Positions 1 through 8,969 of a stretch of 18,346 nucleotides of DNA are shown here, piece by piece (within the stretch, counting starts at the first letter, position 1; every line of letters begins with the position of its first letter). Both the position numbers and the translations under genes were made by a program. The notes below the pieces were generated by a model, which was not told the origin of the DNA, ran no database searches, and saw nothing but the letters and a program-made list of their open reading frames with translations. The DNA comes from an uncultured Collinsella sp. (GTDB lineage Bacteria > Actinomycetota > Coriobacteriia > Coriobacteriales > Coriobacteriaceae): the NCBI GenBank assembly GCA_900543275.1, contig UQQL01000038.1:1-18346 (forward strand). The letters are read 5' to 3'.

Positions 1-40
1 CTCTCCGTCGTCGGCAGCGTCAGATGTGTATAAGAGACAG
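1..40. other. Nextera/Tn5 sequencing adapter (artefact)
   Basis: Positions 8-40 are identical to the 33-base Illumina Nextera read-1 transposase adapter, and positions 22-40 are its 19-base Tn5 mosaic end (AGATGTGTATAAGAGACAG). This is untrimmed library adapter at a contig end, not genomic DNA. Bases 1-7 are probably adapter-adjacent noise. The minus-strand gene that follows is truncated here, and any protein translated through the junction ends in the artefactual peptide PVSYTHLTLPTT. Confidence 0.97.
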
Positions 41-674
41 GCGTTAGATCTTCCACGCCATCGAGTGCGCGGATGGCGTCGGCATAGGGCATATCCACAC
101 CGTCCGAGAACACCTCGACGGCCATTTCGACCTTGTCACCGCGCATCGTCTTGGATTTGACGGTGAACTTGGTGCGCCCAAATGCACGCACGATATCATC
201 GCCGGTGGTCTGCCCCGTGTAGTGAATGACCATCATGTACACGCGCGCCTTGTCCTGATGGCTCGCAAAGCCGGCAATCATCACCACGATCACCACCGCC
301 GTGAGCCCCACGAGCGCATACATACCGGCTCCCGCCGTAATGCCCGTGGTAATGGACCAAAACAGATACAGCAGGTCGAGCGGGTCCTTGACCGCCGTAC
401 GGTAGCGGACGATAGACAGAGCACCGACCATACCAAGCGAGATGACCACGTTTGTCGAGATCGCGAGCGTGACCATGCAGGTGAGCACGCACATGCCCAC
501 GAGCGTCACGGCAAAACTGCGCAAATAGACCACGCCAGTAAAAAAGCGCTTGTACACGTAGTAGATCAGGATGCCCATGGCGAGCGCCACGAGCAGCGAA
601 AGGCCGATCTTGGCAGGGTCGACCTGGCCAAACGCCTCCAAGACGGAGTTCTTAAAAAAGTCCCTGGTGCTCAT
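41..674 (-). CDS. DUF4956 family membrane protein, 3'-truncated by adapter
   Basis: My translation from the ATG at 674 gives about 211 residues before the adapter junction. The N-terminal half has three to four hydrophobic helices around residues 22-42, 50-75 and 105-135. It carries the DUF4956 signature SLGMVGALSIVRYRTAVKDP near residues 79-98, followed by a soluble alpha/beta C-terminal domain. The family is usually around 220 residues, so only a short tail is missing. Its function is not established, but DUF4956 genes commonly sit beside VTC-domain polyphosphate polymerase genes, as here: only 3 bases separate it from the VTC stop codon, so it is the last visible gene of the pel operon. 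A role in membrane anchoring, transport or control of polyphosphate synthesis is inference. The truncation is technical, not evolutionary. Confidence 0.88.
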
Positions 675-677
675 GGT

Positions 678-1469
678 CTAAATATCCCCTCGGTTCCCAA
701 AATCCGATTCCCAGTAGTTAAAACCGCGCAGGTAGGCGGTCTTGTCATAACACAGGCAGTACTTAGAGACCGCCGTGAGTTCGGCCGCACCCGGCGGCAC
801 CATATCGCGCACCAGCTGCGGGCAAAACTCGGTAAACTTGACCTCCATCACCAGCTTGCCGGGCTCCAGCACGGGCAACGCGGGCAACGTCGCGTCAAAG
901 ATGTCAAAGCTCCCCACCGCCGCACGCACGTTGCTATCAAAGGTAATGCGCACGGTGCCCTCGTCCATCACCCACGGCTCGCGCTCGTAGTCCACGATGG
1001 TCCGCGGGCGCATCATATTACAGATGCACTCGATGTAGAACTCGCGACAGAGCGGATAGGGGCTCCTCAGCAAAAAGTCGTAGTCGCCAGCCAGAATCTG
1101 CTCGAACTCGTCACGCGTGAGCGGCGCGTCCTCCTTGTAGATCCAGCTGCCGTACTTCTTTTTGCGCTCGAGCTTAATCACCTTGTCGCTGCCGTTATAG
1201 ATGCGCACGCGATACTTTTTGCGCATGAGAATACCGGCGTCTTTTTCCTCGTAGGCCGAGTTGCAGTAGTCGTCAAAGTACAGGCTGCGAATGGTATAAC
1301 CGCCCGCCTGCGCATGCTTGTCCAGCTTAAACACAGGCGCCATGCGACAGGCAAGCGCGGCGTGCTCGCCCTCGTTAATGAGATATTTGAGCTCGTGGCG
1401 GTAACGCTCCTGCGTGGCACGCACAGGCGGAGCTGCCAAGCGCTCAAGCAGCGCGCTAGCCCTCCTCAT
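678..1469 (-). CDS. VTC-domain polyphosphate polymerase family protein
   Basis: The 263-residue protein matches the VTC catalytic tunnel domain, whose known members polymerise polyphosphate from a nucleoside triphosphate. Visible landmarks are RHELKYLI (24-31), IRSLYFDD (60-67), the basic strands KYRVRIYN (85-92) and KLERKKK (99-105), ITFDSNVR (175-182), a metal-type glutamate in VMEVKF (E209) and SKY near 235-237. No membrane segment is visible, so it is probably cytosolic and may dock on the neighbouring DUF4956 protein. The ATG overlaps the end of the CotH gene by 14 bases and has GGAGG six bases upstream, which fits translational coupling. Length is normal for bacterial VTC proteins. The family call is firm; the product (polyphosphate) is inferred from the family. 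Confidence 0.9.
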   Translation of the reverse strand: MRRASALLERLAAPPVRATQERYRHELKYLINEGEHAALACRMAPVFKLDKHAQAGGYTIRSLYFDDYCNSAYEEKDAGILMRKKYRVRIYNGSDKVIKLERKKKYGSWIYKEDAPLTRDEFEQILAGDYDFLLRSPYPLCREFYIECICNMMRPRTIVDYEREPWVMDEGTVRITFDSNVRAAVGSFDIFDATLPALPVLEPGKLVMEVKFTEFCPQLVRDMVPPGAAELTAVSKYCLCYDKTAYLRGFNYWESDFGNRGDI

Positions 1470-3225
1470 ACGTATCCTCCACGACCTTACCGCCGTCCTG
1501 CACGTAAAAACACTTCATGCCGTAGTGCTTGCCGTCGTCGGTCACATAGTAGTCAAACGCATCTTGCGTATAGCCGTCGGAGTTGGTGGCGCGCACGCGC
1601 ACAAAATACTGGCCGGCATCGGGCGCATCACAGGTCACCTCGGGAAGTAGCACGTCCTCGGCCTTAAAAAGCACGTCGCTTATGGCATAGTCGCGCGCCA
1701 GCTCCACGGTATAGCGAATGTCACGCGCTTTAAAGTCGTAGGACGCATCCCAGTTCATACGCAGCTTACCGTTATCGATCTGCGGCACGCCAATGTAGAA
1801 CGGCATGGGCTTTTTATAGCTCTCGCAGTAGCTCTTATAGTTCTCCTCGATCTCGGAGGGAATCGCCGCGGCGATCTGCTCGTATTGGTCCTTGGTGACA
1901 GGCAGATTGTCGGTATCGGGCGAAGCAAAGACCAGCGATTCGGTAACCTCGCGATAATGTTTGATCATCTTGGCCAGGCGCGCCTCGGTCATATACGAGC
2001 GCAGGTCCTTTACGGCGCGGTCGAGCTCACTGCGAAACGCCTTACTGCGCAGCGCACGATTGAATAGCACGTTGCCCCAGTAGTTGCTTACGCCGCGCTC
2101 CCAGCTCGCATAGTCCGAGAACCCGGTAAGAGAAAGCTCCAGCTTACGCAGCATGCCGTCGTTATCCCAATCCAGGATATACCAGACCTTGGAGTTAAGC
2201 GGGCTGTACAGATAGCAGTTACGGTTCTGCGTATCGCAGTTGCCCGTCAGGATCTGAAACGCCAGCCAATAGACCAGATTCTCGGTATCAAAGTAGGTGT
2301 CGAGCACGTTATCGATCTTTTGCGATTCGTCGTTGAGCGCATCGAGCATCTCGATGAGCTTGGTGTGGTCCGAATCGCCCTTAATCTCGAGCATGCCCTC
2401 GAAGTTTGCCTGGTTGTAGTCGGGATCGTCGGCAAGCTTAATGGTGTCCTCGTAGCGATGGAAATCAAAGCTGTTCACCTTGTACAGGTACCCGCTCTTA
2501 TCCAGGCCATGTGCCTTAAGCGCCGTCTTGTTGAGCTGCTCCACCTGCGTAAACAGGCCGTAGTCCTCAAAGGTATCGTTGGACTTTTCGGTCTGGTCGC
2601 ACACCCACAGATGCACAAACTGCGTACGCAGGCCCATCATCTGGGGAATCCCGCGGATAAGGTCGTAGGCCATCTTGTTGCGAAAACGCATACCCTCGCC
2701 CATGTGCTTGTTGAGCGCAATCGCGCGCTGTTGGCGCCAGGTGCCCTTGCCCTTTTTGAGCTCCACCTTGTAATTCTTTTGCGTGTAGGAGCTCGATGTC
2801 TGGCCGCGCACCTGCACGGTGGCATTGGGCGCTTCCTCGCCATAGCCAACCTCGCCGGCCACCGGGCCGTCTTCGTCGCCCGCCTGCAGCAGGCCCATAA
2901 CCTGATAGCGCGTCACGCCCATGTCGGCATAGTCATACACCGAGTACGTGTTGATCTCGGCCCAGCTATGGTCCGTGTTCTCGGAGCTGTTGCCGCGAGA
3001 GACCGTCAGATACATGGTCACAATGCCCGAGTCATCATAGACCTCGTACAGCTCGTCCTTATCGCGCAGATGCTTGGACTGGTCGGAGGCCTCGGCCTTT
3101 TTAATCTTGCCCTGCTTTTTGACTTTTTTGGTCGAGGATTCGTCCTGAGATGAGCAGCCCGAAAGCAGCAGCGCGCCGGCAGCTGCCTCGATCAGACAGC
3201 GGCGAGACATCAACTTATCGATCAT
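1456..3225 (-). CDS. CotH-kinase family lipoprotein
   Basis: The 589-residue protein begins with a twin-arginine-like basic stretch, a hydrophobic segment and a lipobox ending LSGC (Cys24), so it is predicted to be a lipoprotein on the outer face of the membrane. Residues ~135-465 form a CotH-type atypical kinase domain: a RGQTSSSYTQKNYKVEL segment near 140-156, GYLYKVNSFDF near 245-255 and a WYILDWDND acidic metal site at 348-356. CotH of Bacillus phosphorylates spore-coat proteins; the substrate here is unknown. Residues ~475-565 look like a fibronectin-type-III or similar beta-sandwich. The ATG at 3225 overlaps the pelG stop by 11 bases and has GGGGAGG five bases upstream. Its place between PelG and the polyphosphate polymerase suggests it acts on a cell-surface or Pel-associated target (inference). 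Confidence 0.87.
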   Translation of the reverse strand: MIDKLMSRRCLIEAAAGALLLSGCSSQDESSTKKVKKQGKIKKAEASDQSKHLRDKDELYEVYDDSGIVTMYLTVSRGNSSENTDHSWAEINTYSVYDYADMGVTRYQVMGLLQAGDEDGPVAGEVGYGEEAPNATVQVRGQTSSSYTQKNYKVELKKGKGTWRQQRAIALNKHMGEGMRFRNKMAYDLIRGIPQMMGLRTQFVHLWVCDQTEKSNDTFEDYGLFTQVEQLNKTALKAHGLDKSGYLYKVNSFDFHRYEDTIKLADDPDYNQANFEGMLEIKGDSDHTKLIEMLDALNDESQKIDNVLDTYFDTENLVYWLAFQILTGNCDTQNRNCYLYSPLNSKVWYILDWDNDGMLRKLELSLTGFSDYASWERGVSNYWGNVLFNRALRSKAFRSELDRAVKDLRSYMTEARLAKMIKHYREVTESLVFASPDTDNLPVTKDQYEQIAAAIPSEIEENYKSYCESYKKPMPFYIGVPQIDNGKLRMNWDASYDFKARDIRYTVELARDYAISDVLFKAEDVLLPEVTCDAPDAGQYFVRVRATNSDGYTQDAFDYYVTDDGKHYGMKCFYVQDGGKVVEDTYEEG

Positions 3226-4759
3226 CAGAACCTCCCCAATGGTTGCGATACACGCGAACTACTGCGCGCTGAAACGCGCCGTGCGGCACGCCCTTGCGGC
3301 GGCCTTCCTCATAGCGCTGCTCGGCACGGTCGAGCAAGCGGCCCAGCTGTGTAAAACGACCCGTTTTGTCGGTCGCCACAATGGGCTGCTGACTCAGGAT
3401 ACGATACGGTAAGTTGGCGGAATAGGTATCGAGCCGCAGCAGCGCCACGATAAAAAACACCACCGCACCCAACAAAAAGCCAAAGCCGTAAAACTGCTGC
3501 GGCAAAAGCAACGACACGGCGGTCGCCAGCCCTGCCACACCGGCAAACAGGCCCGAGGCCAGAACGGCTCCCTTGTAGTCGGTAAAGTACAGCAAGATAA
3601 GCAGGATCGTGTTGCCCACGGCATACAGGCCGTAGCCTACGCATAACGTGCGAAAATACCCGTGCATAAGATTGTTAAAGCCCAGCGGCAGGGCCGAGAG
3701 CACCGTGGTCTCGAGCGAAATGACCGCCGCCGTCACAAACAGCTGCTTGAGCGCGCAAAAGCGCAGTTCGCTGTTGAGCGTGGAGAGCATCTCCTCCTCG
3801 GCCACCACAATATCGCCCACCACGCCGCCGTCGTTAAACAGGCTGTAGTAGTCACGGTAGCGCGGATAGAAATTGACCTCGACCGACACCACAAAGTTGA
3901 CGGTCGTGACGAGTGTGGTCAAAAACGCAATGAGTGCCGGCACGTCATGGTAAGGAGCCCCGTAAAACAGGCCTTTGATCTGCACGCCAATAGGGCCCGC
4001 CCAGATAATAACCAGGTGTACGAAAAGCCCCAAGTTGGTAAACAGCCCCGTAAGCGCAAGCGGCATAAATTGGTCGAGCCAGCGCAAAAAACGCCAGGGA
4101 CTCCGATCACTCTGTGGAAAATACCGGTACAGCAGTACCACATCCCAGGCAAGCATGACGCCGTAGCCTAGGGCGATTGACGCCAACGGGCCCTCGACCG
4201 GCGGCAGTCCCAACGCCAGCGCTGCCAGGGCGCACAGGCACGCCACGCCAATGGCGGCCGCAAAGCTGCACAGAATGCCACGATAGTCTTTGATGGCCGT
4301 GAGATAGCTCATGCCGTTCCAGTTGACGATCATGATGTTGAAGAGCCACAGGCACAGTAGCCCCTGCAGCAGCGTGGCGCCCGAGAACAGCAAAAAGACG
4401 CCGTAGAGCACCGTGCCCGCAACGAGCATGATGGCATTAGACCCCCAAAACGAAGGCAGGATCTCATCCTCGCGCTCGGCAAAGAGCATGTCGGCCAAAA
4501 AGCGCGTGACCGGCATGGAGAAAAAGCTTGTGAGCGTGAGCGATGCCAGCAGCGTATAGGTCACCATGCACACCAGCAGATCCTGGTTGGCGCGGCCCAC
4601 ACCCCACAGACCGCACAGCACCAAGATACCCACCTGGAGCAGCACGCCCAGCAGCATGGGGCCCGTGCACACAATGCCAGCGTAGCCATAGGCGCGCATC
4701 GTGGCAAACAGACCCTTGCGCCTAAACAGGCGTTTGAGCTCAAAACCGATTCCGGCCAC
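3215..4759 (-). CDS. pelG: PelG-like polysaccharide exporter (MATE/MOP-type)
   Basis: The 514-residue protein is almost entirely hydrophobic with about 12 predicted membrane helices. It opens with the PelG hallmark AGIGFELKRLF. PelG is the inner-membrane transporter that, with PelD, PelE and PelF, forms the Pel synthase and export complex. The start is GTG at 4759, three bases after the pelF stop, with GGGGAG seven bases upstream; that ribosome binding site lies within the last codons of pelF. Length fits the family (about 450-515 residues). No frame disruption is seen. Downstream it overlaps the CotH gene by 11 bases. Confidence 0.93.
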   Translation of the reverse strand: MAGIGFELKRLFRRKGLFATMRAYGYAGIVCTGPMLLGVLLQVGILVLCGLWGVGRANQDLLVCMVTYTLLASLTLTSFFSMPVTRFLADMLFAEREDEILPSFWGSNAIMLVAGTVLYGVFLLFSGATLLQGLLCLWLFNIMIVNWNGMSYLTAIKDYRGILCSFAAAIGVACLCALAALALGLPPVEGPLASIALGYGVMLAWDVVLLYRYFPQSDRSPWRFLRWLDQFMPLALTGLFTNLGLFVHLVIIWAGPIGVQIKGLFYGAPYHDVPALIAFLTTLVTTVNFVVSVEVNFYPRYRDYYSLFNDGGVVGDIVVAEEEMLSTLNSELRFCALKQLFVTAAVISLETTVLSALPLGFNNLMHGYFRTLCVGYGLYAVGNTILLILLYFTDYKGAVLASGLFAGVAGLATAVSLLLPQQFYGFGFLLGAVVFFIVALLRLDTYSANLPYRILSQQPIVATDKTGRFTQLGRLLDRAEQRYEEGRRKGVPHGAFQRAVVRVYRNHWGGSDDR

Positions 4760-4762
4760 CGG

Positions 4763-6190
4763 CTACTCCCCCTCTCTGGGCAGGTCAAACGCTTGCGCCG
4801 TCTCGTCGTACAGCGCGCGATAGTTGGCGAGCATCTGCTCGTGCAAAAAGTACGTGGCAACGCGACGCTGGCCACGCTCCCCCATCTCAATACGACGGGC
4901 CCGGCTCACGCACATGCGCTCCATGGCATCAGCCAAGCCCTTGCGATACATAGGCGGCGTCACAAAACCCGCCACGCCAAAGTCGTCGCCCGGGGCGCCT
5001 TCGAGCAGCTCGCGGCAGCAGCCCACCTCGGTCGTCACGCAGGGACGGCGCGCTGCAAGCGACTCCAGCACGCTGAGCGGCTGGCCCTCGGAGATGCTCG
5101 TCAAAATGGTAAAGTCAAGCTTTTCCATGTACTCAACCACGTTGACGCGGCCGGTAAAGATCAAGTCGCGCACGCCCAGGGTATCGACCAGCGCGTGACA
5201 CTCGGCGCCGTACTCCTCGTCATCCACGCCACCCATGATGTGCAGGCGCACGCGGGGCAGGCGCTCGTGCAGCTCAAAGAAGGCATAGATCATGGTCTTG
5301 ACGTCCTTGATGGGCGCCAGGCGCACCACCGCGCCAATGTCCACCCAGCCGTCATCGGGCTTTAAGGGAATGTCCTTAAAGCGATCGAACTGGATGCCGT
5401 TGGGGATGACCAGGCACTTGTCCGCATCGCAGCCCATATCGATCTGCGTCTTGCGGGCGTTATGGAACAAACTCGTCACGCGGAAGGCGCGGCGGTAGAT
5501 CTCCTCCGAAAGCAGGTAGAAAAAGCGAATCCAGCGGTCCTTAAACGACGGCACCACCCAGTCGGCGCGAATGATCTCTTCCTCGCGCTCACGGGTATAG
5601 ATGCCATGCTCGGTCAGCAGCACCGGCGCATGGTGAACGCTTGAGCCCAGGCAGGCGAGCAGGCCGCCGTAGCCGGTCGAGATAGCGTGGTATACATCGG
5701 CCACCGGCACCTCGCTGCCCAACAGATAGAGCACGGGCAGCAGCATGGAGCGCATGGTATGGAAGGCGTCGGCAAAGGGCGTGTAGGGGTACTCTGCCAG
5801 GCACACGTCGCGAAAGATATCCATAAACGTGCGGCTCTGTAAAAATGAGAGCGGATGCACGCGGCGGCGCTGGAAGATATCGAACAGCACGTCCCAGTCC
5901 GGATTGGAGAGCGACACCAGGCGGCGTAGCGCCTCGCGCTCGCGGTCGTTAAAACTGGCTTCATGTTGCTCGCCCGAAAGCCGTAGAGCATCGTCCAGGA
6001 ACACCTCGTGCACCTCGACCACGTTGCCGGGCAGCTCGTAGACAAACTTGCCGCGGTCGGCAGCATGCGCGCCGATCACCCACAGCACAAACTCGTGCTC
6101 GGGCATGGCCTGGATATAGCCATGCATCCAGGTAGATACGCCGCCGTGCACATAGGGGTAGCAACCCTCGAGTACCAAGCAGATTCTCAT
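4763..6190 (-). CDS. pelF: PelF-like GT4 glycosyltransferase
   Basis: The 475-residue soluble protein begins MRICLVLEGCYPYVHGGVS, the characteristic PelF N-terminus. It has two Rossmann halves: the acceptor domain includes TEHGIYTREREEE (193-205), and the donor domain includes VIPNGIQFDRF (261-271), VVRLAPIKD (288-296, R290 and K295 expected to contact the nucleotide phosphates) and the EX7E pair E368/E376 in SEGQPLSVLE. P. aeruginosa PelF is a cytosolic UDP-sugar-dependent enzyme that polymerises the Pel chain. The ATG at 6190 overlaps the upstream stop as ATGA, with an AGGAGG-type site about ten bases upstream. All expected catalytic features are present. Confidence 0.95.
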   Translation of the reverse strand: MRICLVLEGCYPYVHGGVSTWMHGYIQAMPEHEFVLWVIGAHAADRGKFVYELPGNVVEVHEVFLDDALRLSGEQHEASFNDREREALRRLVSLSNPDWDVLFDIFQRRRVHPLSFLQSRTFMDIFRDVCLAEYPYTPFADAFHTMRSMLLPVLYLLGSEVPVADVYHAISTGYGGLLACLGSSVHHAPVLLTEHGIYTREREEEIIRADWVVPSFKDRWIRFFYLLSEEIYRRAFRVTSLFHNARKTQIDMGCDADKCLVIPNGIQFDRFKDIPLKPDDGWVDIGAVVRLAPIKDVKTMIYAFFELHERLPRVRLHIMGGVDDEEYGAECHALVDTLGVRDLIFTGRVNVVEYMEKLDFTILTSISEGQPLSVLESLAARRPCVTTEVGCCRELLEGAPGDDFGVAGFVTPPMYRKGLADAMERMCVSRARRIEMGERGQRRVATYFLHEQMLANYRALYDETAQAFDLPREGE

Positions 6191-8067
6191 TTGTCGCCAC
6201 CCTCCTTGCGTGCAATGGTCACCGTCTTGTCCGTGGCTTTGACCAGGTACAGGTCGCCCGTCAGATGTGTAATCTCGCCACCCGTGACTGCACCCGGCTC
6301 ACCGTTGTTGGCACGGAACATGAGCCACGCCTCGTCGTGGAAATTGCCCAGGCTGAGCGTCCAGGCATCCGCACTGGTATCCACGCTCACCGTCACGGAC
6401 GAAAAGCGCTGGATGGCGCCCGAGCATTCCGAACCGGTCTGACGCCGCAGGTCGGGCGCAGACTTGCTAAGCCAGTCCAGGTAGTCGGTCAGGCCGCCCC
6501 TGTAGACCTCCCAGCCCTCCTTGGCGCCGCGATCGGGATCGAGCAGGTCGTCCGGGTGCATAAAATGCGTGCTCACATAGTGCATGTTTAGCTCGGACAC
6601 GGCAGCCAGGCGCATGTAGGAATCGTCGACCATGCCGCCCGAGACAATACGCGGCTGCTCCACAATGCCATCGTTCGCCACGCCAAACTCCTGCACGTAC
6701 GGCAGGTCGGTGCCATCCTCAAAATACGTACTGGCGATGGTCTTAATGCGCGGAACGTCGGTGCCGATAAGCTTGCGCACGCGGGCCGAAAGGATATTTG
6801 ACGGCGGCACGTAGACCGAGCCGTGCGCGTTAGGCAGCACCTCGTCCTGGAAAGCGATAAGCTCGTTGAGCGATGCGACAAGCGTTTCCTTGTTCTTCCA
6901 CGTCTTGTAGTCGTACAACGTGCCGTAATCGGTGTCCCAGAGTGCCAGAGGCTGATGGTTGTAGCCGTGAAAGCCCAGCTCTCCGCCCATCTGCAGCAGC
7001 ATGCCGCCAAAGTAGCGGAACTGCGTGGTATCGGCCTGGCGCGCAGGCTCGGTCTGGTTGACCGCGTCCTCGTAGTTTTCGATCATCACGCCGGTATAGC
7101 GAATGCCGTATTTTTGCGCAAGCTTTTGCAGATCGGGCCACCAGACCTTGGCATAAAAGTCGGCGATGGAAAGCCCGTAGTCGCGCTTGATGTAGGTGCC
7201 GTCGCCCGAGGGCACGGGGCTAGGAAAGTCGTCCAAATAGAACACGGCGCTGTTGATGACCGGATAGGCCGTGGCATCACCCAGCAAGCTTATGGCCGAA
7301 GCATAGAACCCACGCATGACCTTGTCGTAGATGCCAATGTTGCACACCACGGTGTGACCACTGCCGCAATCGTTAGACCAAATGAGCGGCGTGCCCGCGT
7401 CACCGGTCTTTGCCCATACGTGCGCCGTTTCGCGCAATGAAACCGAAAGCGAAGAATCGAAGGGATCCGAGAACTCGTAGCGCTCTCCTCCGCCCAACAT
7501 AAAGTCATCGCTCGGAACGATACTTTCGGCTGTCGCATAGTCATATCCGGCCGATTCGATACCAAGCTTGGAAGCAATAGCCTGCAGGTAGTTCGAGTTA
7601 TCTGGAGTCATGCCCAGCATAAGCGAACCGCCGGCACTCACCCAACTCATAATGTCGGTCAGATGCGTACCCAGTCCGTCAAGCGAGGGCATAAGCACAA
7701 TCACGCGATCAAACGACGTGAGCGATGGGATCGCGTCCGCACCGTCGGTGGCAATATCAACATCGCGGTGCGCGATCTTCATGTCGAGCAGGATCTGGTC
7801 GAACTGCTCCTTTACGTTCTCGACACCAGCTTGATCGGAATCGGTAATGACCAGGCACGTGGGCTTTTGGCCAAATATTGCCGAGGAAGCCGGCGCCGCA
7901 TCGTTGGCGGCAAGCATCCCCAGCTTATGCTGGCCCGCACTGTACTGTACGCCGGCGCGCTCCACCAGCAGCACGGCCGCCATGGCAATAAAGACCGCCC
8001 ACACCACAAGCAGGCCCATCCAGCGAAAATGGCCCGCACGGTCGCGGATACGCTGCACAACGCTCAT
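6187..8067 (-). CDS. PelA-type deacetylase domain protein (DUF2194, CE4-like)
   Basis: I place the start at the ATG at 8067 (626 residues), not the TTG at 8091, because GGAGG lies five bases upstream and the ATG overlaps the preceding stop as ATGA. One N-terminal membrane helix (~16-36) anchors an extracytoplasmic protein. Residues ~65-265 resemble a class-I glutamine-amidotransferase-like alpha/beta domain. Residues ~270-510 are polysaccharide-deacetylase-like: FYLDDFP (D279/D280), HGYNH (H367/H371, metal ligands), YVPPSN (419-424) and THFMHPDD (500-507). A small beta domain ends the protein. In Gram-positive Pel loci the deacetylase-only PelA (PelADA) sits exactly here, so partial de-N-acetylation of the polymer is the likely role. 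The glycosyl hydrolase domain of P. aeruginosa PelA is absent. Confidence 0.85.
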   Translation of the reverse strand: MSVVQRIRDRAGHFRWMGLLVVWAVFIAMAAVLLVERAGVQYSAGQHKLGMLAANDAAPASSAIFGQKPTCLVITDSDQAGVENVKEQFDQILLDMKIAHRDVDIATDGADAIPSLTSFDRVIVLMPSLDGLGTHLTDIMSWVSAGGSLMLGMTPDNSNYLQAIASKLGIESAGYDYATAESIVPSDDFMLGGGERYEFSDPFDSSLSVSLRETAHVWAKTGDAGTPLIWSNDCGSGHTVVCNIGIYDKVMRGFYASAISLLGDATAYPVINSAVFYLDDFPSPVPSGDGTYIKRDYGLSIADFYAKVWWPDLQKLAQKYGIRYTGVMIENYEDAVNQTEPARQADTTQFRYFGGMLLQMGGELGFHGYNHQPLALWDTDYGTLYDYKTWKNKETLVASLNELIAFQDEVLPNAHGSVYVPPSNILSARVRKLIGTDVPRIKTIASTYFEDGTDLPYVQEFGVANDGIVEQPRIVSGGMVDDSYMRLAAVSELNMHYVSTHFMHPDDLLDPDRGAKEGWEVYRGGLTDYLDWLSKSAPDLRRQTGSECSGAIQRFSSVTVSVDTSADAWTLSLGNFHDEAWLMFRANNGEPGAVTGGEITHLTGDLYLVKATDKTVTIARKEGGDK

Positions 8068-8969
8068 CGGGCCTCCTCTCCATCGCGCCAAAACGCCAGC
8101 TTTTCGCGGTTGGCGGCGCTCAAGTACACATGCTGTTTGTCGATCGCATCGATCACACGGTGGACCTCGTCACCGTCGTGGCGCATCACCGCCAGGCGCA
8201 GGCAAAGCATCCAAACCTCCTGCTCCTCGGGCACGTCGAGCACCAGCTGGTCGATCACGGCCTGCGCCTCGTCGATCTGTCCGGCATCGGCCAGCGCCGT
8301 CGCGAATCGAATGCGCAGCTCAAGGGCATCCTCGCGTTCGCAGCGACGCGCAAGCAGGCGCGCATACTGCTGACGCTGAATCTGAGCCACGCGTCCCTCG
8401 GCCAAGCCCGAGTTCAAGTATTCACCAAGAAAATCGCAGTATTCGTTGAGGTTTTGCGCGCTCGGGTCCGTCTTAAAGGCACGCTCCAGCTGCTGCAGTT
8501 TAAGGTCGGACTCCTTGGAGATCTGCGCCACCGCCGTCGCGGCATAGTGCGCCACCTCAACGTCGTCGTTAAGCTTAGCCGCCTGCAGCTGCGCCAAGTA
8601 CGCGTCGGGCTCCTCGGTGAGCATGGAGAGCATGAGGCGGCGCCGGTATGCCGGGTCGTTGACGATGAGCGCCTCCTCGAGCGGCACTACGCCTGCATCG
8701 TCCTCACCACTCGGTACCGGCATACTGCGATGCAGGTCGTCGTTGAAGCGCAGCGACTCCAGCGCAGACTCATTCAGTCCCTCGCCAAACACCGCGCTGC
8801 GGACCGATAGCAGAACCACCAGCAACGGGCCCCACAGCGGCACCAGCACTATCACAGGCAGCATGTGCCCGCGCACCGGCAGCAGGCCCAACTTCATGAG
8901 CGTCCACAGCACCAGGCAAACCAGCGCATGAATCAGCAGCAAAACGGCAGCAACGACAAGCGAGATCAA
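8064..8969 (-). CDS. pelE: PelE-like membrane/helical-repeat protein
   Basis: The 301-residue protein has two N-terminal membrane helices (~3-25 and ~36-56) followed by a cytosolic, almost wholly alpha-helical region with TPR-like spacing. This is the architecture of PelE, which binds PelD in the Pel synthase complex. The start is TTG at 8969: it overlaps the pelD stop as TTGA, an AGGGGGG ribosome binding site lies six bases upstream, and the membrane helix begins immediately. Sequence identity to proteobacterial PelE cannot be judged by eye, so the call rests on position between pelD and the deacetylase gene plus architecture and length. Confidence 0.8.
   Translation of the reverse strand: MISLVVAAVLLLIHALVCLVLWTLMKLGLLPVRGHMLPVIVLVPLWGPLLVVLLSVRSAVFGEGLNESALESLRFNDDLHRSMPVPSGEDDAGVVPLEEALIVNDPAYRRRLMLSMLTEEPDAYLAQLQAAKLNDDVEVAHYAATAVAQISKESDLKLQQLERAFKTDPSAQNLNEYCDFLGEYLNSGLAEGRVAQIQRQQYARLLARRCEREDALELRIRFATALADAGQIDEAQAVIDQLVLDVPEEQEVWMLCLRLAVMRHDGDEVHRVIDAIDKQHVYLSAANREKLAFWRDGEEAR

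Noticed and set aside
222..1667. Long plus-strand open frame (481 codons) over the VTC and DUF4956 genes
   Set aside because: It is antisense to two clearly recognised families and has a His/Arg-rich, low-complexity composition typical of a GC-rich shadow frame.
2320..3153. 277-codon plus-strand frame inside the CotH gene
   Set aside because: Antisense shadow: repetitive hydrophobic/basic composition, no ribosome binding site, and the CotH frame has real domain motifs.
8068..8091. Eight-residue N-terminal extension (TTG start) of the deacetylase
   Set aside because: The ATG at 8067 has a GGAGG five bases upstream and the typical ATGA overlap; the TTG has no ribosome binding site.
7663..8810. 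Plus-strand frames of 200-236 codons across the deacetylase and pelE genes
   Set aside because: They overlap genes with recognised motifs and coupled starts; composition is Arg/His/Ser-rich as expected for complement frames.
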